Below, piece by piece: positions 22,500 through 34,045 of a DNA stretch of 64,000 bases. Under the pieces are notes generated by a model. That model saw only the letters and a program-made list of their open reading frames with translations, made no database searches and was not told the DNA's origin. Every line of letters begins with the position of its first letter. Position 1 is the first letter of the stretch. The DNA comes from Henricia sp. BOLD:AAB3569 (taxonomy: Eukaryota > Echinodermata > Asteroidea > Spinulosida > Echinasteridae), in contig JBBELK010000006.1 of the NCBI GenBank assembly GCA_037783545.1, positions 880,501 through 944,500 on the forward strand, read 5' to 3'. Position numbers and translations under genes: made by a program.

Positions 22500-23735
22500 G
22501 CAATTTTCTCATGTTTCTAAATTCATCTCCTATTGTTAATTCTGTATACCTTTAATTCTATAATGAAAGCTGTGAAATGGTTAAACTGGGTCTGAAGAGA
22601 ATTATTCGTTTACTTTTGACCGAAGAAAAAATAGGCCTGTCAGATTGTGAAACAAGCAGGCTTTTTCTTTTAACAAGCATGGTTGAACTAGGCCCATGTT
22701 TTTGACTGTGAATGTTTCCCCGTTTGTCAAAGTGGGTGTATAGCTAATGACTTTCAATGAGTTGAAATCAATCCACGCACTGACAGAAAGTTAATACTCG
22801 GTCATTGAATCTTGTTACAAACCTAGTATTAAAAATGCAACTTGCATGAACTACCTAAGGAGGTGTAAACTGCTACATTAACATTCAGCCAGGCACTTCT
22901 AATTGCTTTCCCTTGTATGTGATGCTTTAATGTCTCAATCCTAGTGCCCATGAAATTCTATCATGGCTGGGAGAGCAAGTGATTGACATCACTATACAGA
23001 CAGCTGCAGGGCATGCATCCTGTGGCATATTCTGAGAAGACACTATACTGGTACATCATTCAGACACTGTCCCCTTATTTAGGATTTTTATCAATGAAAT
23101 CTATGCTTTAAAACCACTCTACTCAGTTAAAGTCATACAAATCCTATTTGGAGCTTGCTTTGGGGGTTAAAACAAAGGTTTTTAGTTTTTATGCTAATGC
23201 AAATATGCATATTCATGACCAAGGTCACGATGTCACAAGAGGCAAACACAGGAAAATCACACTCAACTGTGCACTAAAGATTCCACTTTTTTCTCAATTT
23301 TCCTGAAACTTTTGTAATCCATGGCTGTTTGAGTTTGTTTTACATGTTGCCTGCTGTAAGCCATTACAAAACTGGGGGTAGAAACTGCAGCAATTTACCA
23401 CAAGTCCAACTTGAAGTCTTATGTTTTTTCTTAACTTTTTCCTTCCGTCTTCCTTATGTGATGCACTCAAAACAGCGCCCTCTGTCTGTAATTTATTGCA
23501 ATGAAATCTTCAAAGTTGAAAAAGGCCACCTTTTATTGATTTTACATCCAAACGAACAATAGCATGTCTTGCTGAACAAGTAATCCGTCATTATGAAGCA
23601 AAGATTAGGCACAAAGTTGTTTAGCACGTCACAGGCCCTTTAAAGCACTGGTTGAATTTGTTTCTGTGTAACTTTTTTGGTTAAAACGGTCTATATACAA
23701 AATTGTTTTAAAAACCAAATTCCTCAATTTGTGAG
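22500..23735. other. Unassigned DNA in intron 7
   Basis: AT-rich; no supported exon or repeat. Confidence 0.35.
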
Positions 23736-24151
23736 TTAAAGGCAGAACACATGATTGGTAAACCGTTACAAAAAGTTTTATCTCCCTGTGTGATTGAAGA
23801 TATGCATAATTCAAACAGTACAAGTCAAACTTTTGAGAAAACAGTCAACAAAAAGCTTTACAGTCACTTCGCCCAAAAACCACTTCGTCCTCGACCACTT
23901 CGCCTGAACCACGGCCTGTGCACAAAGTGTTTTTGGGGCGGAGTGGCTTTTGGGCGAAGTGGTTTTGGGGCGAAGTAAATTTTCGTCTCATGAGACGAAA
24001 ATTAATTGTCTTACTCTTTTCTCAAATACTTCAGACAAAACCATTTAAGGGGAAGTTTACTACCGTCATCATGTTTAAATTATGCAAGTTATGTGTAAAT
24101 CTGTGAACATTTCTGATTTTCGATATTCTCAATAGTGAGCAGGGTCTTTAA
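23736..24151 (-). repeat. TTAA-ended MITE, family E, inverted
   Basis: ttaaaggcagaacacatgat to cagggtctttaa. The inside has cacttcgcccaaaaaccact and the reverse words ggggcgaagt. A further TTAAAGCCC element starts from its right TTAA. Confidence 0.75.
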
Positions 24152-24714
24152 AGCCCTAGTACACCATTTGAAGTGACCCAAAGTTTTACTTCATGAGTTG
24201 ACAAAAAATTGTTGATAGTAATGGTAACAAACACCACATGATTTGTTCTCATGTAAAATGGTACCTTTGTAGGAGAAATTTAAAAATAAATTATCTGCTT
24301 TTTTGTTCACTATTCATTTCTACAAGACAGTTTGTCAACATTATTCTTTAGTTATGTGATGCTGTTAACGTTGTCCCTAATGTAGTCATACTTTAATATA
24401 TTCCAAGACTTGGCTGCCACCAGGGTTATGTAAGTTGAATCAGTGAGGAAATAACCACCAATTACAATTGGATAATTTGTAGGCTGGACAGTTGTCATTC
24501 AATACTCACTCGTCACCCCTAGGACTTCTAGATGCCTTGGGTCCATGAAGGAAGACACGTCTTTCATTACTCCTTAGTGTGTTTGTCTCAAGGTCACTTT
24601 CTCCCCTAATGTGTGAAACTAATGTTTGTCAATGTAATCAGGATGATTAAAGTCTAAAAATTTGTTTCCTATAGAAACAGTTGGGGGTCTACTAGGGGAG
24701 GGGAGGGGAAAGAC
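24152..24714. other. Degraded TTAA element and unassigned DNA
   Basis: aaagccctagtacaccattt and acttcatgagttgacaaaaa (24152-24330) resemble 63290-63480. No exon is seen. Confidence 0.4.
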
Positions 24715-25475
24715 TCATCCTTTTCACACTGCCCACTTCTGACCCAGGTAACTTTTTACACAGGAAGCTGCAAATAACCCGGGTTAAATTTAACACGTTT
24801 TGTTTCACACTGAAAATTTTAACCCGGGGAAACACTTAAGGCCTGTCCGCATTGGACCTTTTTTGGGAAAACTTACCGAGACGATGGGTACTTTTCCCAT
24901 TTTAAGTCCAATGCAGACAGCCTAGGATGTTTTCCTCTCAGTAACTTTTCCTGAGTCCAGCAGTTACTTTTCCTGGCCAACTTCTGCCCAGGAAACTTTT
25001 CCCGAGACGAAAAGTCCAATGCGGACACATGCAGGTGCGAATCCACATACAATCGCGGACGTCCCTTTGTTCCTCTTTTGTTTTATTTTTCCTTACTCTC
25101 GTTGGTTTTGTACAGGAGCGAATCGCGGACGTTTGCTTGCCAATCGCGGACGATATTGTTCTCTTTGTTTAACCTCCCTAAAATGTCCACGATTGTTTGG
25201 GAGAACAAGCGCAGCGATTCAGTAAAAGCGCTCTGGAAGCATACGTCCGGGTCGTGAAGGTCAAACTGCAAAGGGACACTGCGCATGCTCTCTCGCACAG
25301 TCTCGGTAAAATTTTACTGTGTCAAAAAGTCCAAATGCGGACAGCAGTGAAATTTAGCCATTTTCATTTTACCATCGTCTCGGTTAAACCTTCCAAAAAA
25401 AACAAGTCCAATATGGTCACGGCTTTACCCAGGTCATGTCTCACATGGGTCAAACAATATGACACTTTCCACTGC
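24715..25475 (+). repeat. MITE family C, split by a nested insertion
   Basis: The left part (24715-24835) reads ttcacactgcccacttctga to aaacacttaa. The right part resumes at about 25425 with tttacccaggtcatgtctca. The 61085 copy has the two parts joined as cacttaacccgggtcatct, so the family D element between them is a later insertion. Confidence 0.75.
24836..25427. repeat. MITE family D, inserted in family C at TTAA
   Basis: The left end is TTAAGGCCTGTCCGCATTGG; the right end is aacaagtccaatatggtcac followed by ggcttta. The host element reads cacTTAAccc when unoccupied, so the target was TTAA. Confidence 0.8.
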
Positions 25476-25556
25476 ATGCTTGCCTAAGGTACCAGGTATA
25501 CCAACCAGGGGCTTGGTTTTGCAATGATAACCACTAACTGGGGCCTAATTATTTAT

Positions 25557-25905
25557 TTAGGAGCGTGACCAGATCACATTTTTGAACTCCCCATTTTTCC
25601 CATGGGTGTTGAAATTTTGACACCATATCATTTGTCATATTGTTCTCGTTACCCTCAAATTTGTTATTCTCAATCTGTATATTTTCAAGGATATCGTCAA
25701 AAAACTACCTATGTTTTGTAAACTAATTTATCTGGTTCCATACAGCAGTACAGTATCACACCAACCTTTTTGCTTCCACATCCAAATTGGAGATTGCAAA
25801 TTTTCTGTTCTCTACCATTAGATAGTATTTTGGGGAGGTATTTTATATGATTCTTAGGTTAAAACAAAATCCATTTTCTGGAAAAATCTGAACACGCTCA
25901 TTTAA
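25557..25905. repeat. TTAA-ended MITE, family P
   Basis: It begins aggagcgtgaccagatcaca and ends aacacgctcatttaa. The inside is shared with the copies in the lectin units. Confidence 0.7.
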
Positions 25906-26361
25906 CTAATGGTCAGCTTAAGTTGTCAGCGATTGAAACACTTCGCTACACTTTAATACAATTGGCGTCTGAATACTTCCAATCTTTTGTTTTACACACA
26001 GGCAGACCCCCAGCTGCGAGCAACCAATTTAGTTAACTTGGCCTTTGGTTTGTCTGGTCCTATATTAATTCAATTGATATGACTGGCTGTCTTTCAAACT
26101 ATGTGAAATGACTCTTTATCTAATTATAGCTTCTGTTTTTGTGGTTTACAGAGAAGGTACAGACCGGAAATGTCTGGCAATGTATGGGCACATAATTCCC
26201 TTTAGGCAAAAAAGTTGATAAAAAACATTAATTCTATTTGATTGATAGGGGCTTGTTTTAGATCGGTACTTTTAGTTTATGAACAATATTCACAAATTTT
26301 GGCTGACTGTAAAGCAATTTCCTGTCAACCACATCTGCATTTAAGTTGTGGGTAAATCATT

Positions 26362-26394
26362 CCCCCCCCCCCCCCCCCCTCCCCCCCCCCCCCC
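26362..26394 (+). repeat. Poly(C) tract
   Basis: Eighteen C, one T, then fourteen C, followed by CTCCCTCCCCC-type DNA. The minus strand is a G-run that could form G-quadruplexes. Pro-rich or Gly-rich ORFs across it are artefacts. Confidence 0.9.
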
Positions 26395-27739
26395 ACTCTC
26401 CCTCCCCCACGCGCTCCCACCACCCTCCCCTTCCAAAAAAAGTTTGGGATTTTTGAATACTGGCACACAGTACTTTGTGGTCAAGCAAGGCAAGACCATT
26501 AAAGAGATGGCATTCGGAAGTAATTTGATTGGCACAAAACCCAATCATTTCTCAGCTGTGCCTCGTAATTATTCTGACCATGACTGAGTAAAAAACCTGA
26601 ACATTTTATGGCTTCTTAGATGTGCCTATAACAAAGGCATCATTCAGACACCATGTTAACTTTGTTTAATTCGTTTCTGTGCAGCTTTGTGGCTAACAAG
26701 GTGGATGAACAGCTTTTAGAAACGGCATCAGGCCAGTTTTATATCACCGCTAAAATAGTATACACTGTACTCCCCCCAAAAAGAATGAAATTTTCTTAAA
26801 ATATCAATCCTTGACTAGAACAGAAGTTTGTCCAATTCAGTGAACTTGCAGATAACAAGGCACTAATCGACCAATCACTTTGGAATTGCTTTCAAGACTG
26901 TTCTGCTTCAGTGATTTCTTTCACTGCTTCAGGTCCAAGTGGACCCGTTTGAACAAAGTGATTTATACAGCAATAATGAAATATCACATTTTCTGTTTCT
27001 AAGAGAATCCGGGGCTCTCAGAAAACCCATTTTGTTGGGTCTTTGAGCTGATTAAACCTGTGTTGAATAAGCTGAACTCTGGGGCCACACATTTCCCAAA
27101 CAGCCTTGGATTTGCAGGAGCTCAAGAAGGCACTCCATGCAGAGTGGTGCATCCTGCCTCAGTGGCTCTTATAGAGGCTGTTGCAGTCTTACAGAGGCTG
27201 TTGCAGTTTTACAGAGACTGTTCTAGTCAGCCTTGCTAGTGTTCATATATATTACTTACCTATAAAATGTGCTCTCTCAGCCTTCTTTTGGTGAGAGTAT
27301 AATTTAAATTTTTCTAAACATTTGGGGGGTGGGGGGTTGGTTTAGTGCTGAACAAGATCTGTTGGAAATTGTTTAGATCCTCACATTTTGTCTGTGTGTA
27401 CATGTATATGTATGCCCTTCTTTTGACTACACATTGATCATTTTTGGCAGATGTTTGGTGCCAAGCCAGAACCCACAGTCTTGAGTAAGGATGTTTTCCT
27501 AGACGTCATTACATTGCTTTCATCTCATTATAGCAACATTACATTCACAGAATCGAACCCCCAAAAGACTTGAGTGTCTGCCCGCAAACATTGCATTCAC
27601 AAAATTGTCTCTCGGAAAGAATTGAGTGTCTACCGCAATTTGCGCAAATGGCTATCACTCGTCGCTTGATAGACTTCAAAACTTGAGGGGTTTAAAGTTG
27701 GGGCCTGTATGTGTCCCAACCGGATGTTGTGCAATCTGG
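26395..27739. other. Unassigned DNA in intron 7
   Basis: At 27170-27230 there is a short triple repeat ggctgttgcagt(c/t)ttacaga. No exon is seen. Confidence 0.35.
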
Positions 27740-27974
27740 GGCCTTTTTCCAAATCTTGACTTAGGCTCGGGCTCAGGCTCTGGCTCCATGTGGCCATACA
27801 CCTTTTCGCAAATACTCCTGCACAAAAGACAGAACTGCAATGTGGAAAGTATAGCGATCCAACAACCTTCCCACATTGCAGCTCTGTCTTTTGTCCAAGT
27901 TCACTCAAAAACAGTATTGCAAAAAGGTATAATTTGAAGCCTGAGCCTATAAGTCGAGATTTAGAAAAAGGCCT
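27740..27974. repeat. MITE with GGCCTTTTTCCAAATC termini
   Basis: ggcctttttccaaatcttga mirrors tcgagatttagaaaaaggcc. Inner arms with agacagaactgcaatgtgg / ccacattgcagctctgtctt-type pairing. Confidence 0.75.
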
Positions 27975-27994
27975 TAATAGTCAAGTTTTTGGGA

Positions 27995-28117
27995 CCAGTT
28001 CTATAAATCAGTGGCTGATCCATCATTAAAACACAAAAATGCAGTGGAAATTCCGTGTGGTATCCGAAAATTATATTTTTGCATTTTAATTAGCCTGGAT
28101 CCACCACTGATTTCTGG
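27995..28117. repeat. Short fold-back element (AAATCAGTGG)
   Basis: aaatcagtggctgatccatc mirrors ctggatccaccactgattt, about 120 bp in all. Confidence 0.7.
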
Positions 28118-28299
28118 TTATGGTCGCAAAATACTGCCCCAGTCTCTGGATGTGTGACATCCGACTCATTTTAAAAGGTCCGTCACATTTGATAGACTTT
28201 AAAGGTTTTGGGGTTTTGCAAAGAAAAACCCATGTATTTCACGTCCTTGTGTAATCAGAGAGCTCACGCTTTAGGGATTTTGCAACAGTATTTGTATCT

Positions 28300-28455
28300 A
28301 TAGGGCGCTTGCACAGGGGGTCAAAAGGTCACGGTTTGCTATTGCTTGACTTCCAGATCGTGAGAGAACAATAGAGCCACGTGGGAAAATGCACGTGGCT
28401 GCTAGCAAAATTACATATGGCTCTATTGTTTTCTCACGATCTGCAAGCGCCCTAT
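28300..28455. repeat. Fold-back element (ATAGGGCGCTTGCA)
   Basis: atagggcgcttgca and tgcaagcgccctat are the ends; inside, agatcgtgagagaacaatag pairs with ctattgttttctcacgatct. Confidence 0.8.
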
Positions 28456-28892
28456 TGATTGCTTTCCATGACGTTGAACATCCGGGAATGTTTGGGTGTC
28501 ACCGGTCACGCGCATACACGCGCGCCCCAATAGATGCACGTGCCAATAGATGCACATGAACACGCGTAAAAAATACTCACCAGCGTATTTTCATACGAAA
28601 ATGCCTCACGTGTGCGTTGCGATACGTTCAAATTATTGAGCATGTAGTCAGCTTGTAAAAACTAAAGTGTTTTTACTTGATCGTGATTTTTAGCCTGAAG
28701 AAATACATTTTATCTTTATCGATACAACAGCTATGGCGCAAATGACATAAAGCAAGGTTAAGCAACAGAGGTAAGTGCAACCAATGCGCTTTTCTTGCAT
28801 TTTTGGCCGGTAATCACTCAAGCCATGTGGGTCATGAAAAATGACACCCAAAATGGTGGATGGAGAAGTGACGTCACCTGAAAGCAATCAAT
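28454..28892. repeat. MITE with ATTGATTGCTTTC terminal inverted repeats
   Basis: attgattgctttccatgacg on the left mirrors gacgtcacctgaaagcaatcaa on the right. It abuts the fold-back at 28300. Confidence 0.75.
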
Positions 28893-29350
28893 TGTTAAAT
28901 CCGGATTTGACAGGGCAAAAGTGGCAGGTTGGCCCAATTCAAGCACTGTATATAAAGTTGTGTTATTTTTGTGGCATTGTTTAGACACCATGCTAGCTGA
29001 AATGGTAAAAATTAAAATGGTCACTCGGAGCTGGAGGCCTGTTATAAAATTAAAGTGTACTGAACATTCAGACACAATTTACCCCTAGATCTGTCACTCA
29101 TTACTTGATAGACTTCAAAGCCTGAGGGCTATGCAAACAACATTGCACACTTTCATGTCATGTCACAGAGCATGGATCATGGCTCTGCATATACTGAGTG
29201 GTTTCAGGAAAACGACAGAAATTTATGCACATTTTTGTCACTGTGAATCACAACTTGAATCTTGAAAACATTATCTCTTATCAAATTCATTATTAATAAG
29301 CCTTTTGCATGTTTCACGTGAATATGGATACACTCAAATATGTACTCGTA
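28893..29350. other. Unassigned DNA in intron 7
   Basis: No exon or clear element seen. Confidence 0.35.
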
Positions 29351-29648
29351 TCCCGGGGCCGCCCCAGGGTGACTCACCCTGCCCCGCGTCGATTCACACT
29401 TGTGGTTCTGAATCTTGCCCCGGGGCGAACTTACACCGGAGATCGGCACCTCATCCCTCAGTTGAACAAGTGAGAACTCCTCCCTGCCCCTTTTCCCACT
29501 ACCGTTCTCACCCCGGGGAAAGTGTCTCGCCCTGGGGCCAAATTTTTCAACCCTTGCATGGTACTTTAGGGTTTAATGAGCAATACTGGAGGTGCATGGG
29601 TCGGGGGTAGCACGGAGGTAAGACTTGCAAGTGGGAATCAGGGCTTAT
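29351..29648. repeat. GC-rich MITE, family G
   Basis: tcccggggccgccccagggt, gtcgattcacacttgtggtt, aagtgggaatcagggctta match 21632-21982. The left end is truncated; the right side abuts a reverse-transcriptase fragment. Confidence 0.65.
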
Positions 29649-29651
29649 TTT

Positions 29652-29810
29652 ATATACATGTATACATATATGTATGCCGATGACTCCACACTAATCTGCA
29701 GTTCCGAAATTGAAACCAGCCAGAACATGTCATTAGGTCCCTTAAAAACAAAATTGGAGTTAATGCCATACATTTTTTTATTTACTGTCTGTTATCTTTA
29801 ACATGTTATT
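29652..29810 (+). pseudogene. Non-LTR reverse transcriptase fragment with YADD box
   Basis: From 29673 the plus strand reads YADDSTLICSSEIETSQ. YADD is the catalytic box of non-LTR (CR1/L2/Jockey-type) reverse transcriptases. Only a short stretch survives, cut off upstream by a GC-rich MITE and downstream by lectin unit 1. The short length limits the family call. Confidence 0.6.
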
Positions 29811-30112
29811 CGCCATCCGCGAAAACTATACAATTTACGCGGAAGCAGTTCTCAATCGTGTCCCTTGAATCGTTTTATATTACTGTATACTGCTGGTTTT
29901 AAAGGTACCAGACTACCATGCATTCCAAGCCTCGCTGTAATAGGACGAAGCTTGGAAGCCGTATTAGTCTGCACCCTTCTCAATCAGCAGGTTACCTTTT
30001 TACAAAGCTGATTCAGGGAACATGACTGACATTAGCTTTCGCATGAATAAGGTCCAATAAGATGAATACGCACAAAAAAACTATGAATTGTAGGATAGGG
30101 CGACAAATTGTG

Positions 30113-30390
30113 TGTAAAAAAGGTATATTAGGGCGACGTGCTCAATAGGGCGACATTTTGGTGTCGCCCCAATATTTTTGAGTTTAAAAATCATTTTTTT
30201 AGGTCAAAAACCATTTTTTTAAAATCGAGAACCATTTTTATTAGGTCTAGAACTGTGTCTCTTAGGTCTGTGACCATCTCTGGAAGCTTTGGGTAAAAAA
30301 ATAAGGTGTCATTTTGAGTGATTCTTGCCGAAATTTCGGTGGTCCCCGGGGAGAGTCTTCCCGAAATGTCGCCCCATTGCGGCATTCAGG
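30113..30390. repeat. TIR element, GGGCGACATTT type, in lectin unit 1
   Basis: aatagggcgacatttt and gaaatgtcgccccatt are inverted. The middle repeats accatttttattaggt-type words. Units 2 and 3 lack it at this site, so it came after the duplication. Confidence 0.65.
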
Positions 30391-30609
30391 GTTGTTTAAA
30401 GATGTGACGTCATGATGAAGTCATGGCTGCTTTTTTATATAACACTTTGTTGCCATCAGGGAAATTTTGTACAACATGATTAAACCTGCACAATGTACAT
30501 CTACCATAAAATATACTGGATGATACTCTTCACAAATCAAGAATTATATCACAAACTTTTAAAGTCAATACATGATTTACAAACATCAAAAAGCAAAAGT
30601 ACAACATTA

Positions 30610-30961
30610 TTAAAGGAGAATGTCCAGATAGCATTTTTGAACCCTCCATTTTTCCCATGGGTGTTGAGATTTTGATACCATGTTATTTTTTTCTCATTAC
30701 CTTTTTGAAATTTTGTGTTCTCAATCCATATATATTTTCAAGGATATCGTCAAAAAAACCACTGATGTTTTGTAAACTCATTTATCTATTTCTATAAAGC
30801 AGTGTAGTAATTACACCAGCCTTTTTTGCTTCCACATCCAAATTGGAGATTGCAAATTTCTTGTTTTTTGCCATGGATAGCATTTTGGGGAGGTATTTTA
30901 TTTGATTGTTATAGGTTAGAAGGATCTTCATTTTTTTTAAAATCGGGTCACGCTCCTTTAA
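30610..30961. repeat. TTAA-ended MITE, family P, lectin unit 1
   Basis: TTAAAGGAGAATGTCCAG at the left and GGGTCACGCTCCTTTAA at the right form inverted ends with TTAA on both sides. It lies downstream of lectin copy 1. The same insertion is present in units 2 and 3, so it predates the duplication. Confidence 0.75.
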
Positions 30962-31318
30962 TACGAAATACTTTTTAAATAAACGATAGTCTGATCCATC
31001 GTCCAATAAAAGTGTAATTTATACATATCATTTTTTTGTGCCGATTGGCCGACTATCACTACATACTACAAATATCTGATTTTTTAATACAACAATCACA
31101 AGTGCCTGACTGTTTTCTAAACACTGCCAACGATTTGCCAAATTTAATCAGTCTGCATGCTTTCCCCTTTAGGTACAAGTCCGCGAACAGGTTCAAACAA
31201 GTTAGTGTTCATTCCATGTCCAGAAAATCCTCTGATATCCATACGTAAAAATTTGAACGTGTCCGTATTTTAAGCGTAGCAGTACTCTGAAATTGACGGC
31301 AAACAGTCAATCAAACTT

Positions 31319-32104
31319 TTAGCCACAAACTTCCAAGTAAATACAGGAGTAACCGGTCACTTGAAATCCCTCATTGTCTTCAGATTTAGTGGCATTGTTG
31401 AGCTGGCAGATTTTCCTTTCTTCCCGGGTCTTTTTCACGTTGAAGGAGCGGCAGGTGGGATCAGCGACACACGCCATGCCACAGGCTGGGATGCTTTGGG
31501 TGACAAACTCGCGGGTGACATGGCCGAGCAGACATGCAGAGTCGGGAACCCGGCCATCGGTTTGGGTAGCGACGCAGTAGCGAGGGGGTTTGGTTGGGCA
31601 CGTGCCAACATCGCGGTCAACACAAACAGCTTTGCGTTTTTCAGAACAAACTCTGTTGGCCCACTTCCAGTCGTGGTTGCGGCGGGCCACAACACAGTTC
31701 TGGTATATGGTGTTTGGCTGACCACTATACCAATACATGGAGCTCTCCGCCCGAGCTTGTTCCTCGCACTCCCACTCATTTTCATTATTCATTCGACGAT
31801 GCTTACAACCAACCCAGGGGTTGCCACTAATGTCTTTTGGGACCATCTGAAACACGAACTGGTTCTCCTCTTTCGACCGAGGTGCTGCCATCACTCCACC
31901 CATCTCCTTGCAAGCCACCCTAGCCTCATGCCAGGTTACAGCGGGACCGGAGATCAGGCGGTAACAGGCCCCCTGCCAAAACTGCCATTCCCGAGGGCAG
32001 GGGCACTGAATGCTTGACAATGAAGGACAAACATCAGAACCCAAGACAGCTACATAGGCCATGCGGATAGCCAAGACAACAAGACCGTGCAAGTAGGATG
32101 CCAT
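31319..32104 (-). CDS. Secreted C-type lectin with PAN/apple domain, copy 1 (intronless)
   Basis: A complete 261-residue ORF in one exon, antisense to the host gene. Residues 1-23 form a signal peptide (hydrophobic LVVLAIRMAYVAVLG). A long-form C-type lectin domain spans about 34-162: Cys pair near 36/47, C65, WVGC at 97-100, EWEC at 110-113, QPN at 129-131, NC at 136-137, C153 and C161. QPN lies where calcium/sugar motifs such as EPN or QPD sit, but no WND follows (DWKWAN instead), so calcium-dependent sugar binding is uncertain. A PAN/apple-like domain spans about 177-260 (CRSFNVKK, ICQLN). Related secreted lectins act in pathogen recognition or adhesion; that role here is inference. A putative TATA box lies about 130 bp upstream. 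Confidence 0.9.
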   Translation of the reverse strand: MASYLHGLVVLAIRMAYVAVLGSDVCPSLSSIQCPCPREWQFWQGACYRLISGPAVTWHEARVACKEMGGVMAAPRSKEENQFVFQMVPKDISGNPWVGCKHRRMNNENEWECEEQARAESSMYWYSGQPNTIYQNCVVARRNHDWKWANRVCSEKRKAVCVDRDVGTCPTKPPRYCVATQTDGRVPDSACLLGHVTREFVTQSIPACGMACVADPTCRSFNVKKTREERKICQLNNATKSEDNEGFQVTGYSCIYLEVCG

Positions 32105-32232
32105 GGCTCGCTCGTCTTAAATCTCTGAGCAAAAGGGATGGTTTGTTTCGGATAGACACGCTGAAGATAATTACATACATGCACCACCTAGCTGACAAAT
32201 GAAGCGAGTGTGCCCGTTGATCAAACAATGCG

Positions 32233-32243
32233 AAATATATAAC
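32233..32243 (-). promoter_or_regulatory. Putative TATA box, lectin copy 1
   Basis: On the minus strand the site reads agttatatattt, about 130 bp upstream of the lectin ATG. The same sequence lies at the same position in the other two units, surrounded by a block conserved to about 400 bp upstream. Core promoter function is inference from position and conservation. Confidence 0.5.
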
Positions 32244-32562
32244 TAAAGCTGGGAAAGGATGTTTATTTCAGGCGAATCCGTAGCCATAGTTACGCCTCAA
32301 CTCCAAAGTTATTGTTATCCATGAAGGCTATATTTAATTAGGTTGCCTTTTGGTGTTTATAGCGGTGGAACAAATTTCAGTTTATTGCAAGGAGTTGATT
32401 TCTTTGCCTGAGATAGGCCCTTTGAAAATGCATTTAATCATGTGCACGCTTTGCGAGTATATTAACAATTTAGACATACGGTAATAAGGGCAGTGGAAGA
32501 ATATGCAATGGCTACTGCAGAGTGACTGGGTAATCCAGCCCCTACCACAACAACTTGTTGTT

Positions 32563-32714
32563 AATTCATTTAAATGCTTGGGTGTTATTTTTGATGAAAC
32601 ACTAAGTTAGAACTAACATGTCGAATATGTAAAGAAGACAGTTTGCTCAAAACTAGCTCTTTTTTTTGGCCTGTTAATTGGTACATTTTTTATTGACTGT
32701 CTCTTATCTTTAAC
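32563..32714 (+). pseudogene. Reverse transcriptase fragment (LGVIFDE region)
   Basis: The plus strand reads NSFKCLGVIFDETLS, two in-frame stops, then HVEYVKKTVCSKLALFF. The pattern LGV-x-x-D-x-x-L-x-x-x-x-H-V lies after the catalytic core in CR1/Jockey-type reverse transcriptases. It is a remnant at the junction of lectin units 1 and 2. Confidence 0.65.
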
Positions 32715-32887
32715 ATATTATTTATGTATTGCTATCGGCCATCCGCGAAAACTATACAATTTACGTGGAAGCAGTTCTTAATCGTGTCCCCTGAATCGTT
32801 TTATATTACTGTATACTGCTGGTTTTAAAGGTACCAGACTACCATGCATTCCAAGCCTCGTTGTAATAAGACGAAGCTTGGAAGGTA

Positions 32888-33017
32888 TATTAAGCGGGCC
32901 TCCCACTGTGCGATTTTTGCCACGAATTAGCTACGATTGGGTACAATTGTGTGTAGAGTCTATATAGGCAGTCGCCGATAATCGTACCAAATCATAGGAA
33001 ATTCGTGGCAAGCCTGC
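32888..33017. repeat. Short insertion private to lectin unit 2
   Basis: taagcgggcctcccactgtg ... ggcaagcctgctttag; inner pair tgccacgaatt / aattcgtggca. Units 1 and 3 read straight through. Confidence 0.65.
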
Positions 33018-33341
33018 TTTAGTCTGCACCCTTCTCAATCAGCAGGTTACCTTTTTACAGAGCTGATTCAGGAAACACGACTGACAGTAGCTTTCGCATG
33101 AATCAGGTCCAATAAGACAAATACGCACAAAAAGATGCGACGTCATGATGAAGTCATGGCTCCTTTTTCATATAACATTTTGTTGCCATCAGGGAAATTT
33201 TTTACAACACCATTAAACCTGCACAATGTACAACTACCACAAAATATACTGGATGATACTCTTCACAAATCAAGAATCATATCACAAACTTTTAAAGTCA
33301 ATATACATGATTTACAAACATCAAAAAGCAAAAGTACAACA

Positions 33342-33680
33342 TTAAAGGAGCGTGTCCAGATATTTTTGAACCCTCCATTTTTCCAGTGAGTTGAGATTTT
33401 GATACCATATCATTTGTCATATTTTTTTTGTCATTACCATTATAAAATTGTGCATTCTCAATCCGTATATTTTTAAGGATATCGTAAAAAAAAACACCAA
33501 TGTTTTTTAAACTAATTTATCTAGTAGTAATTACACCAGCCTTTTTTGCTTCCACATCCAAATTGGGGATTGCAAATTTCTTGTTTTCTTGCCATGGATA
33601 GTATTTTGGGGAGGTATTTTATTTGATTGTTAGGTTAGAAGGATCTTAATTTTTTTATTAATCTGGTCACGCTCCTTTAA
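33342..33680. repeat. TTAA-ended MITE, family P, lectin unit 2
   Basis: TTAAAGGAGCGTGTCCAGA and ATCTGGTCACGCTCCTTTAA are nearly perfect inverted ends. Confidence 0.8.
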
Positions 33681-34045
33681 TATGAAATACTTTTTTCATA
33701 TTAAAACGATAGTCCGATCCATCGTCCAATAAAAGTGTAATTTATAGATATCATTTTTTTGTGCCGATTGGCCGACTATCACCACATACTACAAATATCT
33801 GATTTGTTTAATACAACAATCACAACAAGTGCCTGACTGTTTTCTAAACACTGCCACCAATTTGCCAAATTTAATCAGTCTGCATGCTTTCCCCTTTAGG
33901 TACAAGTCTGCAAACAGGTTCAAACAAGTTAGTGTTCATTCCATGTCCAGACAATCCTCTGATATCCATACGTAAAAATTTGAACGTGTCAGTATTTTAA
34001 GCGTAACAGTACTCTGAAATTGACGGCAAACAGTCAATCAAACTT

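Larger units (their letters stand above)
29776..32560. repeat. Lectin duplication unit 1
   Basis: The unit begins near a shared ttattt/gactgtctgttatc block and ends at a shared block reading cctaccacaacaacttgttg. It holds lectin copy 1, its upstream block and a TTAA element. Units 2 and 3 have the same order. Compared with unit 2, it carries an extra insertion at about 30076-30400. Confidence 0.8.

Noticed and set aside
31361..32017. 218-codon plus-strand ORF opposite lectin copy 1
   Set aside because: It is the antisense shadow of the lectin gene; the peptide has no domain, and equivalent frames in the other units are shorter or broken.
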